A stretch of DNA of 64,000 nucleotides. Origin: Paragordius varius. Taxonomy: Eukaryota > Nematomorpha. The stretch lies in the NCBI GenBank assembly GCA_964247055.1, contig OZ176053.1, positions 3,100,001 to 3,164,000 on the forward strand. Direction: 5' to 3'. Numbering within the stretch: position 1 is the stretch's first letter; each line of letters opens with the position of its first letter. Below are positions 19,453-30,872 of this stretch, in pieces. Below the pieces are notes generated by a model. The model did no database searches. It was not told the DNA's origin and saw only the letters and a list, made by a program, of their open reading frames with translations. The position numbers and the translations under genes were made by a program.

Positions 19453-21075
19453 ATGTTGGAATCGTATGCGCTTATAGCTATCGGTTCTTTGGCAATCCTA
19501 TTGGGTATTATAGGAAATAGTTTGGGTATATGGGCCAATGTAAATTCTCACTACTTTACATTAGAATCACCGAGTAGTACGACAAATAGCACGCAATTAA
19601 AATATACAAAAACAGTCAATAAAAGAACATACAGTAATGTGTTATTAACTGCAATTTTATCTGTGAATTTGGTCGCTTCTCTCCTTATCTTACCTGGGTT
19701 TGTGATTGATAAAGCATTGGATATGATTGTTTATCATAAAAAATTGATGTACAATAATGAAATTACACAAATATTGAACCGTTTGTATGGGATAAGGACA
19801 TATGAAAATGGCTCGATTCCAATCATGTATGGTAGAATGAGAGGTTTTGGGCTTGAAAGACCCCCGGCCATTACTAATAAAATTAACTTGGGAACCAGAG
19901 GTGGAGCTTCTCGAAACACGCGTGTAATACTTTTACCTTTACTTTTGCATTGCTTAGAAACTCCGCTGAATGATAGGATCAATTTTGTTGCTTGGGATTC
20001 GTTCATGCTTTATGTGTATGAAACTATCACGAACATTCTTTTAACTATGAGTTATTTACTAGCCATCCTATATATTTGTGATCAATGTATTGCAATAGCT
20101 TTTCCTTTCAAATACAAAAAGTTATGTTGTAAACGTAACTTTTACATAGCACTTGGCATATGTACCTGCATGAGCATTATATGGTGCGGAACTAATATTA
20201 CTTTCAAAACATTGAAAAAGATTACCATACAATTTAGTCCATATATTATGCAATCGCTATCCACGAAAAAGAAACTTGTATTGAAATGTGATAATTGGTT
20301 TTACAGATACAATTTAAGGCCATTAAATCTTAGCGATTCCAATTTTACGCTAAATTACACATATATTAGGAAAATATTTAAATTCCCAAGCAAAAATTTA
20401 ACTTTTATACCAATCTATTTGATTACAGCCACCTTATTTACTCGCATATTACCATTTTTTGTCGTTATAATTGTTAAATCATTAGCTATCCATAAATTAC
20501 GGAGTTTAGGTCGATTCAGTATTAAGAAAAGTGCCTACTTAACTTATAACATGGTGAAAGATGTTGAATTTGCCCTATTTGGAGCCACATATACAATGTC
20601 ATCTTTATCAATAAACCATGCAAGTTTAAGAGCGAAATCAATAACAAACCATGACTCAAAGAAAATTTTTGGTAAAAATAGAAGACAAATAGGCCTATTT
20701 AGTGTGTCATCCACTTCGCCCCGTACTCAAAAGAGTCTTAGCAATGCGCGTATACAACGAATTAACCGTGAAATAGAGAAAAATTATGTAACGCTCATCA
20801 TATTCCTTTTCCAATTTTTTGGTCTTTTGATGCCGATTGCCGTGTTTGAACTTTTATTGGTCCTGTTTTGGAAATATTCTGTGGGATCCAAGAAATCTTT
20901 CATGTCATCATACACCTATCTCTATTTGTTGGAATATTTATACCTTTTTTCTGTGTTTTATCTCAACCTTACTTTCAACCGAGTTTATCGAGAATATTTT
21001 TGTGCTTTGGTACGATCAAGATACAACAGCTGTAAAGCTTATATCTCGCGGACATTTCAGCAGTTTAAAACATAA
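19453..21075 (+). CDS. Rhodopsin-like (class A) seven-transmembrane receptor
   Basis: A single uninterrupted frame of 540 aa. TM1 carries the GN motif (AILLGIIGNSLGIWANV). TM2 is SNVLLTAILSVNLVASLLIL, with Asn where class A receptors usually have Asp. TM3 ends LYICDQCIAIAFPFKYKK, so the usual DRY triplet reads DQC while the following A-I-x-x-P-x-x-Y pattern is kept. TM5 lies around FIPIYLITATLFTRILPFFV, TM6 around LIIFLFQFFGLLMPIAVFEL, and TM7 ends VFYLNLTFNRVYREYF, where NPxxY is lost. The loop between TM2 and TM3 is unusually long (about 80 aa) and intracellular loop 3 is about 100 aa and basic. Ligand class cannot be read; it is most like a diverged amine or peptide receptor. AATAAA signals lie at 21146 and 21165. 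Confidence 0.85.
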   Translation: MLESYALIAIGSLAILLGIIGNSLGIWANVNSHYFTLESPSSTTNSTQLKYTKTVNKRTYSNVLLTAILSVNLVASLLILPGFVIDKALDMIVYHKKLMYNNEITQILNRLYGIRTYENGSIPIMYGRMRGFGLERPPAITNKINLGTRGGASRNTRVILLPLLLHCLETPLNDRINFVAWDSFMLYVYETITNILLTMSYLLAILYICDQCIAIAFPFKYKKLCCKRNFYIALGICTCMSIIWCGTNITFKTLKKITIQFSPYIMQSLSTKKKLVLKCDNWFYRYNLRPLNLSDSNFTLNYTYIRKIFKFPSKNLTFIPIYLITATLFTRILPFFVVIIVKSLAIHKLRSLGRFSIKKSAYLTYNMVKDVEFALFGATYTMSSLSINHASLRAKSITNHDSKKIFGKNRRQIGLFSVSSTSPRTQKSLSNARIQRINREIEKNYVTLIIFLFQFFGLLMPIAVFELLLVLFWKYSVGSKKSFMSSYTYLYLLEYLYLFSVFYLNLTFNRVYREYFCALVRSRYNSCKAYISRTFQQFKT

Positions 21076-22185
21076 TTTCGTTATAACTATGATTTTAAAT
21101 GACATAATACATTGTATGTATAAATACATTTATATATTATTTAACAATAAACATACTCTTTCCCAATAAATACTATATTTTACCATTGTATTAAATGGTG
21201 AAACTCGTCAAATTTTTAGTTTTAGCCCGGCTAACCATTTGTTACAAATGATATGTGCAATGATGTAAAGCTTAATTTTCGGTACCATTGTATAATTTTT
21301 TTTAAAAACTGAAATGGTAAAAGAAGTTTGTAGTCCATGCATAAATTTTTGTAAATAGCGTTTTCTCATCAACAAATATGGCTAACGCCTATATATCAAA
21401 TGAGCCTTCTATGAAAATATATATAAAATAGATGAAAATATCTACTCTGCTAGTTTTCCTTAATCCCCCGGAAAACCATTTTGATATTTACAATGTTTTG
21501 ATCTGAAAATCTCATATTTCCAAATATCTCGATTCAGAAAAATGCTGGTTGAATTCAATTTTAGTAAATTATGATAGATAAATGTGGAACTCATACAATT
21601 TATATCGCCTTAAAAAATATTTAAAGCTAAATATTTCTCAGCGGAATTAGTATACAATATTTCAAAAACTCTCATAAAATTTCTATAAAATTCCGTAGAG
21701 AATTATCCACTTAAAACTTTTTATGCCAGATTAGGATAGAATAAGGATATTAAGACTTTCGATCACGGTTTTCGGGTATTTAATCTCTACATACAAAATA
21801 GATAGATTTATTGGAATAAGGCAGAGAAAGATTAATTATTTAATGTATTGTAAAAGTTAAACTATAACTTCAATATGCCAGACCTACAAATGCTTTTTTT
21901 AATAAGCTCAATTTTTTAAACGCGAAAAAGGATATCTATATAATAATATTAATATGATCATTAAATATATAAACAAAAATATTTTACCGCAGACAATGTG
22001 GATAACAGGTGTAAAACTAATTCATTACAGATTTAGTTAATTGAAGACTTGAGTCAAAAGAAAGCAGACGATTAATTTGACCCTAAACCATTTTATTCAT
22101 CTAATATTAAACTGCAAAGAGCCTCTTTTTGAGTTCGCCAAAAGGTAGCGTAATATTTTTATGATGCAATGTCAAATTTTGTGTC
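21076..22185. other. Gene-free stretch after the GPCR
   Basis: Contains the GPCR polyadenylation hexamers at its start. Beyond about 21200 I see no exon, RNA gene or repeat I can name. Confidence 0.4.
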
Positions 22186-22189
22186 TGAA

Positions 22190-22960
22190 AAAGAACATTT
22201 GTGGGACGCATTGCTTTTCTTATTTTATCAGAAAAAATGCTGTTTGAAGTAATCGTTTGCTGGCAAAACATATGGTGAACATACTCCATTGAATAAACGC
22301 ATGAAACATGGTTTCGAAAATAAGTGTGATTTGTAAATAATGCGGCTATGTTAAACTCCATAACTGCGACCATCAAGTGCAACAGTTCAGATCATGATTT
22401 AGTAAACAGCAATTGGCAGAAGCATTGCATGCATCACAAAACAGCAGAAGTCTACCAACAATGGGAAAGACCGGTGACGAAAAGTGGTTTTTTGTAAATC
22501 TACGGAAAATGTTGTTATCTTGCCCGCGATCCATCAGTACCAAGGCCAATGGCTAGAAAATTATGCTTTCTGTCTGGGTATAGGGATATTGTGTGAAACT
22601 TGTGACGCCTGGTGAAACCGTTTATACACAACTCTATCGCCAGAAAAATAATATTTAACCAAGCATTAATTTATAATGACCGGAATTGACCAGAAGACAC
22701 CTAAAAATCGTTTTGGTGACCTCTTTCGAAATCCACCCTACTATCCTGACCTGGCGCCATCTAATTATTACCTTTCGCATCATGGGACACACGCTCGCAT
22801 AGCACAATTTAAATAATTTCGATTAAGTTGGAACATGGCTTGGGGTTGCCGCAAAAGACAATCAGTTTTTCAAGCAGGGTATATATATACTAACTGGTGG
22901 GCGAGGTGTGTAAAAGTCTTGGACAATATTTTCATTGTTTGCTAACAATATTTATGATTA
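22190..22960 (+). mobile_element. Mariner transposase fossil
   Basis: Frames on the plus strand give, in order, a helix-turn-helix-like start (LFYFIRKNAV then NRLLAKHMVNILH), GDEKWFFVNLRKM, a MLSVW block, VTPGETVYTQLYRQK, a block like the mariner HPPYSPDLAPSDYHLF motif (TILTWRHLIITF and, in the next frame, PPYYPDLAPSNYYL), and FFKQGIYILTGG near the C terminus. This order is that of mariner transposases (HTH, then DD34D catalytic domain). Several frameshifts and stops and some missing segments show that it is dead. I could not fix the terminal inverted repeats. The minus-strand open frame at 22107-22382 overlaps it and is a shadow. Confidence 0.75.
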
Positions 22961-22964
22961 CACC

Positions 22965-24150
22965 TGAAAAATTTTACGTCAAAACCCTATTTTCTGATTT
23001 TATCTCTGCAAGGGTTGAAATCTAAAGCAGGTGCTTCGTAAATCAATTTTTGCTTAAAAAATTTTATGGGCTGCATTTTTAAAGAAAATCAAATACATGG
23101 GCAATAGACCGGACAGTAATAAGTACTTTGATTACCCTTTTGTCACGCAGTCCATTAATTAAATGGTAGCTTAAATAAAAAAAATTTCATTTGCTCATTA
23201 TATTTTTCAATTTTTTTAAATAGGGTTCAAATCGGACACTAAAGCTGCAAATTATAATTTAATAAAAAACTATTATCAAATATCTTTAGTATCAATGGCA
23301 TAATTATAGTTTAATATTTTTTCCATATACTTTGTGTGCAGTTTTCGCATTATACCAAACATTCGTACATACTAATACAAGTGAAAACGGCAAAAATATT
23401 TAAGACATCATTTAGGAAAAGATGAGAAAAAACAAAGATTAATGACAAAAAAATATGAAGAAGATATATGAGTATCAAAAAGATAAAAAAGGAGACAAAA
23501 AACTTTTTTTGCAAATACTAACACACACATATTATTTAATAAGCTTTATTTTATTTAATATAATTCAAAGTAAAATATTAAAAATATTGAATAATGTCTT
23601 TATCTGCTATTTCACAGTATCATATTTTGGCGCTCCGCATTTTTATATTCTATAGCTTGGATCTGAAAAAACTAAAAATGAAGTAATTAAACGGCTAAAT
23701 TTGCCCTATTTAAGGATATCAATCCTAGTTTCCATATTCATACATCGAGTTTTTATTTATTCAAAAAAATTACTAAAAAATGCATCTTATAAATCCAAGA
23801 ATTCCAAACAGCGAGACGCTAATGTTGATAATAATAATAACATCCCTTGCTACTTTACAAGGTATATTAGTGTTAATTTTTTTGCCAAAGCGACATTTTT
23901 TGTTTGACCGTGGCGAGATTTGATTCAGATTTTAAACATTAGTTTTTAATAAATCTTTAACACATATTTTATTAACATTATTAGCAAAGCTAAATTTTGT
24001 TAATTGACGTAGTTGACCACATAAGACTATTAAACAATATAATAATAATCATCTATATATTAGCATCTGCATATGAATCAAATGCGCAATATTTGCGGTA
24101 TATTTAAGCTCTTGAAATCAAAAATATTTTTTTAGCCCTTTAACCACTTA
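22965..24150. other. Gene-free AT-rich stretch
   Basis: Short open frames here (23455-23655 and 23701-23907) are lysine-, asparagine- and isoleucine-rich, as AT-rich noise would be. No domain is recognisable. Confidence 0.4.
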
Positions 24151-24157
24151 TCCAGAT

Positions 24158-24420
24158 CAAAGGTGTCCAACATGCCCACCGAGATTTCCCGCAAAAAAAT
24201 GGACATGATTTTTAAAAATATGCTTATATATCTCAAAAAAATTCATTTTTTAAACAATAAATTATAAGGCTATTCATTAAGCAAGGAACTAGAAAAAATG
24301 TATTTTATAGTATTATGTTTTAAATCTAATAAAATATTATTAAATATCTCAAAGGCGTACCTCCGGAATTTTTGAGTATGCGGCCCGCGAAGCCATATTT
24401 GTTGGAGACCCCCGTTTTAA
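24158..24420. mobile_element. hAT-like MITE
   Basis: The left tip CAAAGGTGTCCAACATGCCC and the reverse complement of the right tip, CGGGGGTCTCCAACAAATA, are imperfect terminal inverted repeats of the kind seen in hAT elements, and GCGGCCCGCG lies just inside. An 8-bp target duplication is not evident, so the ends are approximate and the copy is old. Confidence 0.5.
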
Positions 24421-24437
24421 AAAATATACAGTTTAGA

Positions 24438-24625
24438 GTCTCTTTTTTTTATTATTTATTAAAGGGTAATGTCTTAAATTGTATCCGGACTTGTGAAAGC
24501 TTTAACACTCGTTGTCCAGGACTGACAGTGATGATAAAAAAATTGCGTAGTTTTAGGGTTCAAACACTAGCGCACATCGTAAGAGTCCGGCGCCCTACCT
24601 ACTATACCATTACGCCTCTCCCCTG
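24438..24625 (-). mobile_element. tRNA-derived SINE, copy 1
   Basis: The minus strand begins with a tRNA-like head: an A-box-like GGTATAGTAGGTAGGGCGCC and, about 40 nt on, a B-box-like GTGTTTGAACCC. A body containing CATCACTGTCAGTCCTGGAC is shared with the copy at 44262-44420. The 3' end carries a T/A-rich tail closing in AGAGACTCTAAAC. This is the layout of a polymerase III-transcribed SINE (tRNA head, unrelated body, A-rich tail). Confidence 0.75.
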
Positions 24626-24639
24626 TTCTAAACCATAAT

Positions 24640-25640
24640 AAATTAGATTTCAGATTATCCCCTGTGTTTTTATTATTTGTATAAATCGATCTTATTAAGA
24701 AGAACTCACATAAATATTTACTATAATTAGTTTTATAAAGGTTGGATGATATAACCAACGTATTCTAAAAGCTATAGTCTTTGGGGGAAATTAAAACCTT
24801 TATTTGCCTTATATTGTCAAGTGGTGAGAAAATATTTAAGATCCATAGGAGTATATTACCAAGTAGTTTGAAATATTTTAGAACAATTTATTAAATAAAC
24901 ATTTATTTTATGCGTCATCTCGGTAACATCTTAAAGTTAGGTTTTAGTACAAACACTGATTTTTATTCACTTCACCCATTGTTGATTTATTTTTCTTCGA
25001 CCTAAAAAAAGTAAAAACATCTTTTTAATTTATTTCGCTGAAGTTGACGGTTTTAAAAAATTTAATAAACATATGCACAGTACTTAAAATCAAGGTGCAT
25101 AAAAAACATCCTGATAATAATATAGGATTCTAATGCTCTTGTTTCGAGACTATTCATTAGATATTTGCTCTTTTGAGGTAATTATGACATATCGAAACGC
25201 AAAACTAACCCACATTATAATAAATAATTTTTTAAAGCTAAATTTTTCTATTCCAAAAATTAACATTGATATATCATAAGATAATGTGAAAAGCAAAACA
25301 ATAATTAAAGATTTAATAAAATAACCAAATCTAAAATTGCAATGGTCGCAATGGAATTTGGATTGAATGAAAAAGGCCATACATCTCTTGATAAATATTC
25401 ATATTATAACTAAATTTTTGCCGAGTATTTTATGATGTAACATGGTGTTTTAAAACATTTAAGATATTTTAGAATACTTATTAGTTTAATTCGATGCTTA
25501 AATTTTATCGCCTTAAATTTTTTCAAAAACTTGTTTCCTTACAATATGTTAATTTTTAAATACCCCATATATATTGAACTTAGTTTGAAGACGAACGAAA
25601 CTTTCAATTAATATTCTAAGGTGAGAGAAAACTTTAGCAG
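24640..25640. other. Gene-free AT-rich stretch
   Basis: No exon, RNA gene or named repeat found. The open frame on the minus strand at 25150-25380 has no recognisable domain. Confidence 0.35.
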
Positions 25641-25910
25641 CTTTGAAATATTAGAAAAAGTGTTTTTATACCGTTTCCATCATGCTTAATACCTATAAAA
25701 TCCGCTTCTACAAAATTTTGCTGAATTAAAAGTAGGAATTTTTGAAATAAAAATTATTTTTATGTAATAATCTAGCTTTTATAAAAATTGTTATCGCGCA
25801 ATCTCGGCGCTTTTGCGTTCTTTTTAGGCAAATATCCCATTTTAGGGCGGTCCAAAAATTTGAGACTTTCGGAGCCCACAAAATATTATTTTACTTCAAA
25901 CATTTTAATG
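25640..25910 (+). repeat. Dispersed repeat X, copy 2
   Basis: Shares TTTTTATACCGTTTCCATCA, a block ending CGCAATCTCGG and TCCCATTTTAGGG with the other X copies, in the same order. It lies upstream of the Shisa-like gene. Confidence 0.55.
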
Positions 25911-26122
25911 AGATTATTTGGAATGAATTCACCCAAAAAAATATTTAAAATGCTAGCTAATTTTGCGAATTCGATGAATAGCATCATAGCAACATTGTGA
26001 AAATCTTTGATGACTCGTAAGGCGCAAATATTTTTTTAGAAAAATTTATCTTAAATATGTGTGATGCCGAAAATTTTATTTAGTTGCCACAAATGATAAT
26101 ATAAAACCAAACTTAAATGATT

Positions 26123-27263
26123 ATGAACCCGCTAATAAAAAGTTTTTTATTAATTATTGCTTTATGATATCTAGCTCAAGAATATTGTTCCAGTTTCACA
26201 GATGTCAATAATAAATATGTTTCCGGTTTCGAGTGTCCAAGGACTCATGATCAAAAAGATGACATCTACTGTTGTGGGCTCTTCAACAATAAATTTTGTT
26301 GCAACAAACAAAAGAATTACAAAACGCAAGAGATAACGTATATTTTGTATATTTATAATAATTACTTTTATATGTTCAATTGCAATTATTTGTTTATTAA
26401 ATTTTTTAAATTATTCATTAAAATTTAAGTTTAAGGTTCAATATATTCATAAGTTGCTTTCAGAAATAATAAAAAAGAAATCGCGTTTTTTTGGTAATTT
26501 TATGCGGGCGTTATATAACAAATTTTAAAGACTTTAACTTCTTGCATATAATAAATTATGATACCAAACTTGAAATATTTAGCCACTTCTATAAATAATT
26601 ATTTAGCATGTGAGCGATTTGATTTTGCCAATTATGGAAAATTTGCCATAAATTTTTTTAACACGTAACTTTAAAAAATTCAATCAAATAATGCTTTATT
26701 AGTAAATTATTATAACCTAATTTTATCTCACATTGCAATTAAAATTTTCCAATATGATATACTTATCTAAAATGCAAAAAACTCTAGTGCTGTTTTAGTA
26801 TATTTTAAAATTTTCTATAAGTCGCGTCAGTCAATAAAATATGGCATGCTGAAATACATATTGTGCGTTTAAAATAATCTATTCCAATGAAATTTTACAA
26901 TAAAATTTGCTGTTTTGGTGTTATTTAAACATTACTAACACCATATTGGGGATATCAAAACTAATCAAAGGCAATTTTTTTCATTTGTCACAATCACAAA
27001 TACTACTAACTTTATACTAATACTAAAATAACGCAAATATTCTTAGATTTTTGCACACATGTAATAGATCACCAATACTTATATGGATTGTTACAGGGTT
27101 TGGCATTCTATTGATTCTAACCATTATGTTGACAATATGTCTTTTTTGCAGAAACTGTTTTATAGCTCAATTAATGGAGGCCAGGAAGAGTAGATCATCC
27201 AATGAGCCTGGAACTCGAGACCCTAATGATATGACCATCATTGATGGGGTTAACGCCACTTAA
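26123..27263 (+). CDS. Shisa-like small transmembrane protein
   Basis: Two well-supported exons join in phase: up to 26337, then 27047-27263 (stop included), across a 709-nt intron. The ectodomain reads EYCSSFTDVNNKYVSGFECP, then CCGLFNNKFCCNK, with the Shisa cysteine pattern (C...GF.C...CCG....CC). Exon 2 gives one membrane span (ILIWIVTGFGILLILTIMLT), a juxtamembrane CLFCRNC and a short polar tail ending DGVNAT. Known Shisa proteins are endoplasmic reticulum or plasma-membrane adaptors that affect Wnt/FGF or glutamate receptors; the role here is unknown. Oddity: the ATG at 26123 starts a hydrophobic, signal-like MNPLIKSFLLIIAL in the same frame, but a TGA (26165-26167) separates it from the ectodomain. 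Either the first exon lies elsewhere and joins at the acceptor before 26175, or the allele is damaged. Confidence 0.75.
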
Positions 27264-29845
27264 ACACCATTTCAACATTCGTAAATGTGTAAAAAAATAT
27301 TCAAATCAACCATTTTTATCAAATTTTATTTTATTCACATTTAATTGTCCTATATATATATGTCATTCCATCTATTGTTGATGATGGTAAAGGCCAAAGA
27401 TATAATAATTAGGTTGAACAGCTCACTCCTATTTTTAGTTAGTTAGTTATTATATCCTTATAGTTATATAATAATAATATTTTCAAGCATTAATTAACCT
27501 TTTTCTTTCCTGATGACAATTATGACAAGCAAAAAATTTTTTGAATCAGATAAAAATATTTTTTTGAGTAGGAAAAAACCAAGTCTTCTTATGATAATTT
27601 TTGATGACAAAACCAAAACACACACCAGTATTTGTAAGGTTATGAATATGCATATTTCCAAAGTTGATTATATACGTCTTAATATTTTTAAAATATACAG
27701 TATTAAAGATTTGCATTTTTGCGATTAACTTATGTATATTACGGAAAATTTACTCTGAATATGAATATCAATATGGATCTTAGATATTAAATTCAATTAT
27801 TTTCTTGTGTGAATAAATGTTTTTATGCATACTGATTACAAAAAAATTAATTTAATGTAATAAATTTAATTTTATAGAATATAATTTGTTCCGCGTCATT
27901 GCAAAGTAATTTAAATGTTAATTTGAGTTTAATAATGTGTAAATATTATAAGTCTCACTCGTTATTAAAATCCCTAAAAGAAGTTATATATAAATATGCA
28001 TTTATTCAATAACTCTTTTCCTTTAATTGACTAATGTTCGAGATGTTTTGATTTCATAAAAACACAATCAGTCTTTCTAAATCAAAAAAGCGACTACTGG
28101 GAAAATGTAGTCCTACACAAATAAATTAATATAATTGAATAATTTATAATTTTATAAATAATGCAAAATTTGTATCAATATATTTTTTTAAATAATATCT
28201 AAATTTTTGTCGGAAAAGATGTTTACAATTTTGAACTGCTTATTGAAAAGGTCCCAGTTAAGGAATACTTTTCTGGCTGATACCACCCAACAACAACCGT
28301 CAATCTAATACTAAAATGTTTTTAACGCTTGAATTATTATATTTTTTGGAAATAAGGATTGATAAAAGGTAAATGACGGATTGATAATGTTTTGTAATAA
28401 GTTAAATCCGTAAGCTAATGATAAACGAACATTATATAGAAAATTAAAAATTATATTTATAAAGCGAAATTATAAATGATATGGGAAACCCTTCGTCAAT
28501 AGTAATTGCAGACTAGCTTCGTGCTTGTTAGCACTCATCAGTACGACACATTTGTAAAATAAATCTGCAATATGTGGGAGGATAAAATAAGTTGCGTGTT
28601 TGTCATAACTTGTAACGTTTTAATTGTATGATAGCAAATTAAAGCGTTATTTATGAATATATTTTCCTTTTGCAAAGAAACAGCAATTTTGAAAACAAGA
28701 TAAGTATAAATTGAGATTGATGAGTTGTTAATTAGCGAAATTCCTCTAGTTTATAATTCAAATATAGAAAGACATAGATAAAGCGTATTAACATATCTTT
28801 GACATACAATAATTAATCATTTGTTTCAACATCATTGTCGTACTTTTTTGTGAACAGAATTTAAAACATTTTTACACCAATAATATGTATGTATTAAGTT
28901 TTTGTCCATTTTTAAAGGAAAATGTTATTTAAATTTTTGATTAAAATTGCTTTCGTTTTAAATATTTTAATTAAGTCTTGATAATTTCAGCCATAACCTC
29001 CAAACTCGGCACACGTCTAATAGTCTCGTTTTCATTTTAACTTATAAATAGAGGATTGGCTCACGAATAAAAAATGGGTTCAATCGTCATATAACCGAAA
29101 TAACTTTAAGTAAAAACGTGCGGCTGATTTTAATAAAAAGGCATAAACGTAGAGAAGTATATCATATTTGAACATAAAAAATGGCCAAAGAATTTTAAAA
29201 AATATTAAATATGACTCATTTTTTTAAATTGAGATTTAGACAGTAACATAATTATAAATACCCTTTTCATTCAAATTTAACCCCTTTTCACCTAAAACTT
29301 TTCAACTATACTTGAAACTTTTCAAATGAAAGTCAATACTTTTTTATCCATACAACTTATTTTCAATCAAGCTTACTAATGTTAAAAAAATATTTAGCAT
29401 TGTAAATGCATAAATATTTTACTATTTTTAAGCAGTAATTATAAAATCATAATGTCTAATATTTAGTCCATGATATGCATATTATATGCTTGCAAGTTTA
29501 AAATCTAGCTTTTACTTTTTTAATAAAAATATATGGTTCATTCTCTGATATGGAGAATTGAGTGAAAGGCATTTATTTAAAATTTTTATCGCGCGCTGTC
29601 GGATTTTTTACATTATTCAAGGAGCCATATGAATAAATTATTCATTAAGATGAAACCCAACATTGTTTTCATTTTAAAATATAATTAAGCATATTTTAAC
29701 ACTTAATTTTTATTAGGAACATTAGGTTTCGAAAAATTTTTAATATCCTCAAGTTAATTTCGATTTTGGTTTATGGAAAAATTGTGTATAATTTTTTGTA
29801 TTTAAAGATCATATCTGCGGATAAATTTTTAAACCCATTTTAATA
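27264..29845. other. Gene-free AT-rich stretch
   Basis: Intergenic. I found no exon with a recognisable domain, no tRNA and no clear transposon ends. An open frame at 27513-27728 is low-complexity and unconvincing. Confidence 0.4.
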
Positions 29846-29849
29846 TTTT

Positions 29850-30060
29850 GAAGCTTAATGCGACTCCATGCCTTTTTTATAAAATACGCTTTGAAATTTA
29901 GCTAATTAATTTTTTAAGCAAAATATTCATTTTTCGGGAAAAATTTTTTTATGTTAAAATTTAGCATATAATCATGCAATCTCGACATTCCTTTATTTTA
30001 AGGGAACTAGCCCATTTCAGAAGGTTTAACAATTGGGGTTTTTGGTGCCGACCTTTAAAA
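29850..30060 (+). repeat. Dispersed repeat X, copy 3
   Basis: Carries the X-family blocks near CATATAATCATGCAATCTCG and TAGCCCATTTCAGAAGG. The plus open frame that starts just downstream (30127-30357) has no family match and is probably chance. Confidence 0.5.
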
Positions 30061-30763
30061 ATTAAAATTTTATAAAAGTATTTTTTGTTTTTTATATGAT
30101 TTTATCATATTTTATAGTGATATCTTTTGAAGAAGCATTTAATTTTCACCAAAAAAGATATATTTAAAAAATATGCGCAAATTTTGCCATTTCATTATTT
30201 AAGCAGTTATCACAATAATTTAAACTTTCTTAAACTCGAGAAAGGATTAATTTTTAATAATGACAAGATCATAAAAAGGTTTTTGACCGATTGGCTTAAA
30301 CATAAGTCATATTTTGAGGCTAAAACTGAAAACCGAATTTATAATTTAAAAAGCTAAAACAATAATTAAATTTATATATTATATATATTTATATATATAT
30401 ATAAAGTAAATTAAGCGATTACATTTTACCATAGTTATTATCGAACTGCATCGAAAGTCCTGTTTTTATATTAAAATATTTTTGGCCCTTTAAAAAATCT
30501 CAAGGATTAGCAATCTTTTCTATTAATAATAAAACGTCAATATATAAGAAAGTTCGGAAGGACTTTTTTGTTTATTAATTCAAGTTTGCCTTTGGCACAA
30601 TATTTTGTCGCGTTAAATTTTTAACTAAATATTATATATATATTAGGATTCTATCACACCATTGAGACCTACACCTAAGCTAGTTTCCCTTTCTTGATAT
30701 ATCTTTGTATAGGCTGTTTTTGTTTATAAAATCATAATATAATAAATTTAATTTAATAAATAA

Positions 30764-30767
<4 letters not shown>

Positions 30768-30806
<39 letters not shown>
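30768..30806. repeat. TA dinucleotide microsatellite
   Basis: An uninterrupted (TA)n run of about 40 bp just downstream of the M13 peptidase gene. Confidence 0.9.
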
Positions 30807-30814
<8 letters not shown>

Positions 30815-30872
30815 TTTTTGATTCGACTTTTATATCGTTATCACAGTTTAAATAATTATAAAGGTTACATAA

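Noticed and set aside
19734-20006. Minus-strand open frame antisense to the GPCR
   Set aside because: Shadow of the GPCR coding sequence.
22107-22382. Minus-strand open frame of 91 codons
   Set aside because: Antisense to the decayed mariner transposase and without a recognisable domain.
24158-24420. Exact 8-bp target duplication for this hAT-like element
   Set aside because: The flanking 8-mers do not match; only the inverted tips support the call.
30127-30357. Plus-strand open frame of 76 codons rich in Lys, Asn and Phe
   Set aside because: Composition is what AT-rich DNA gives by chance, and there is no family match.
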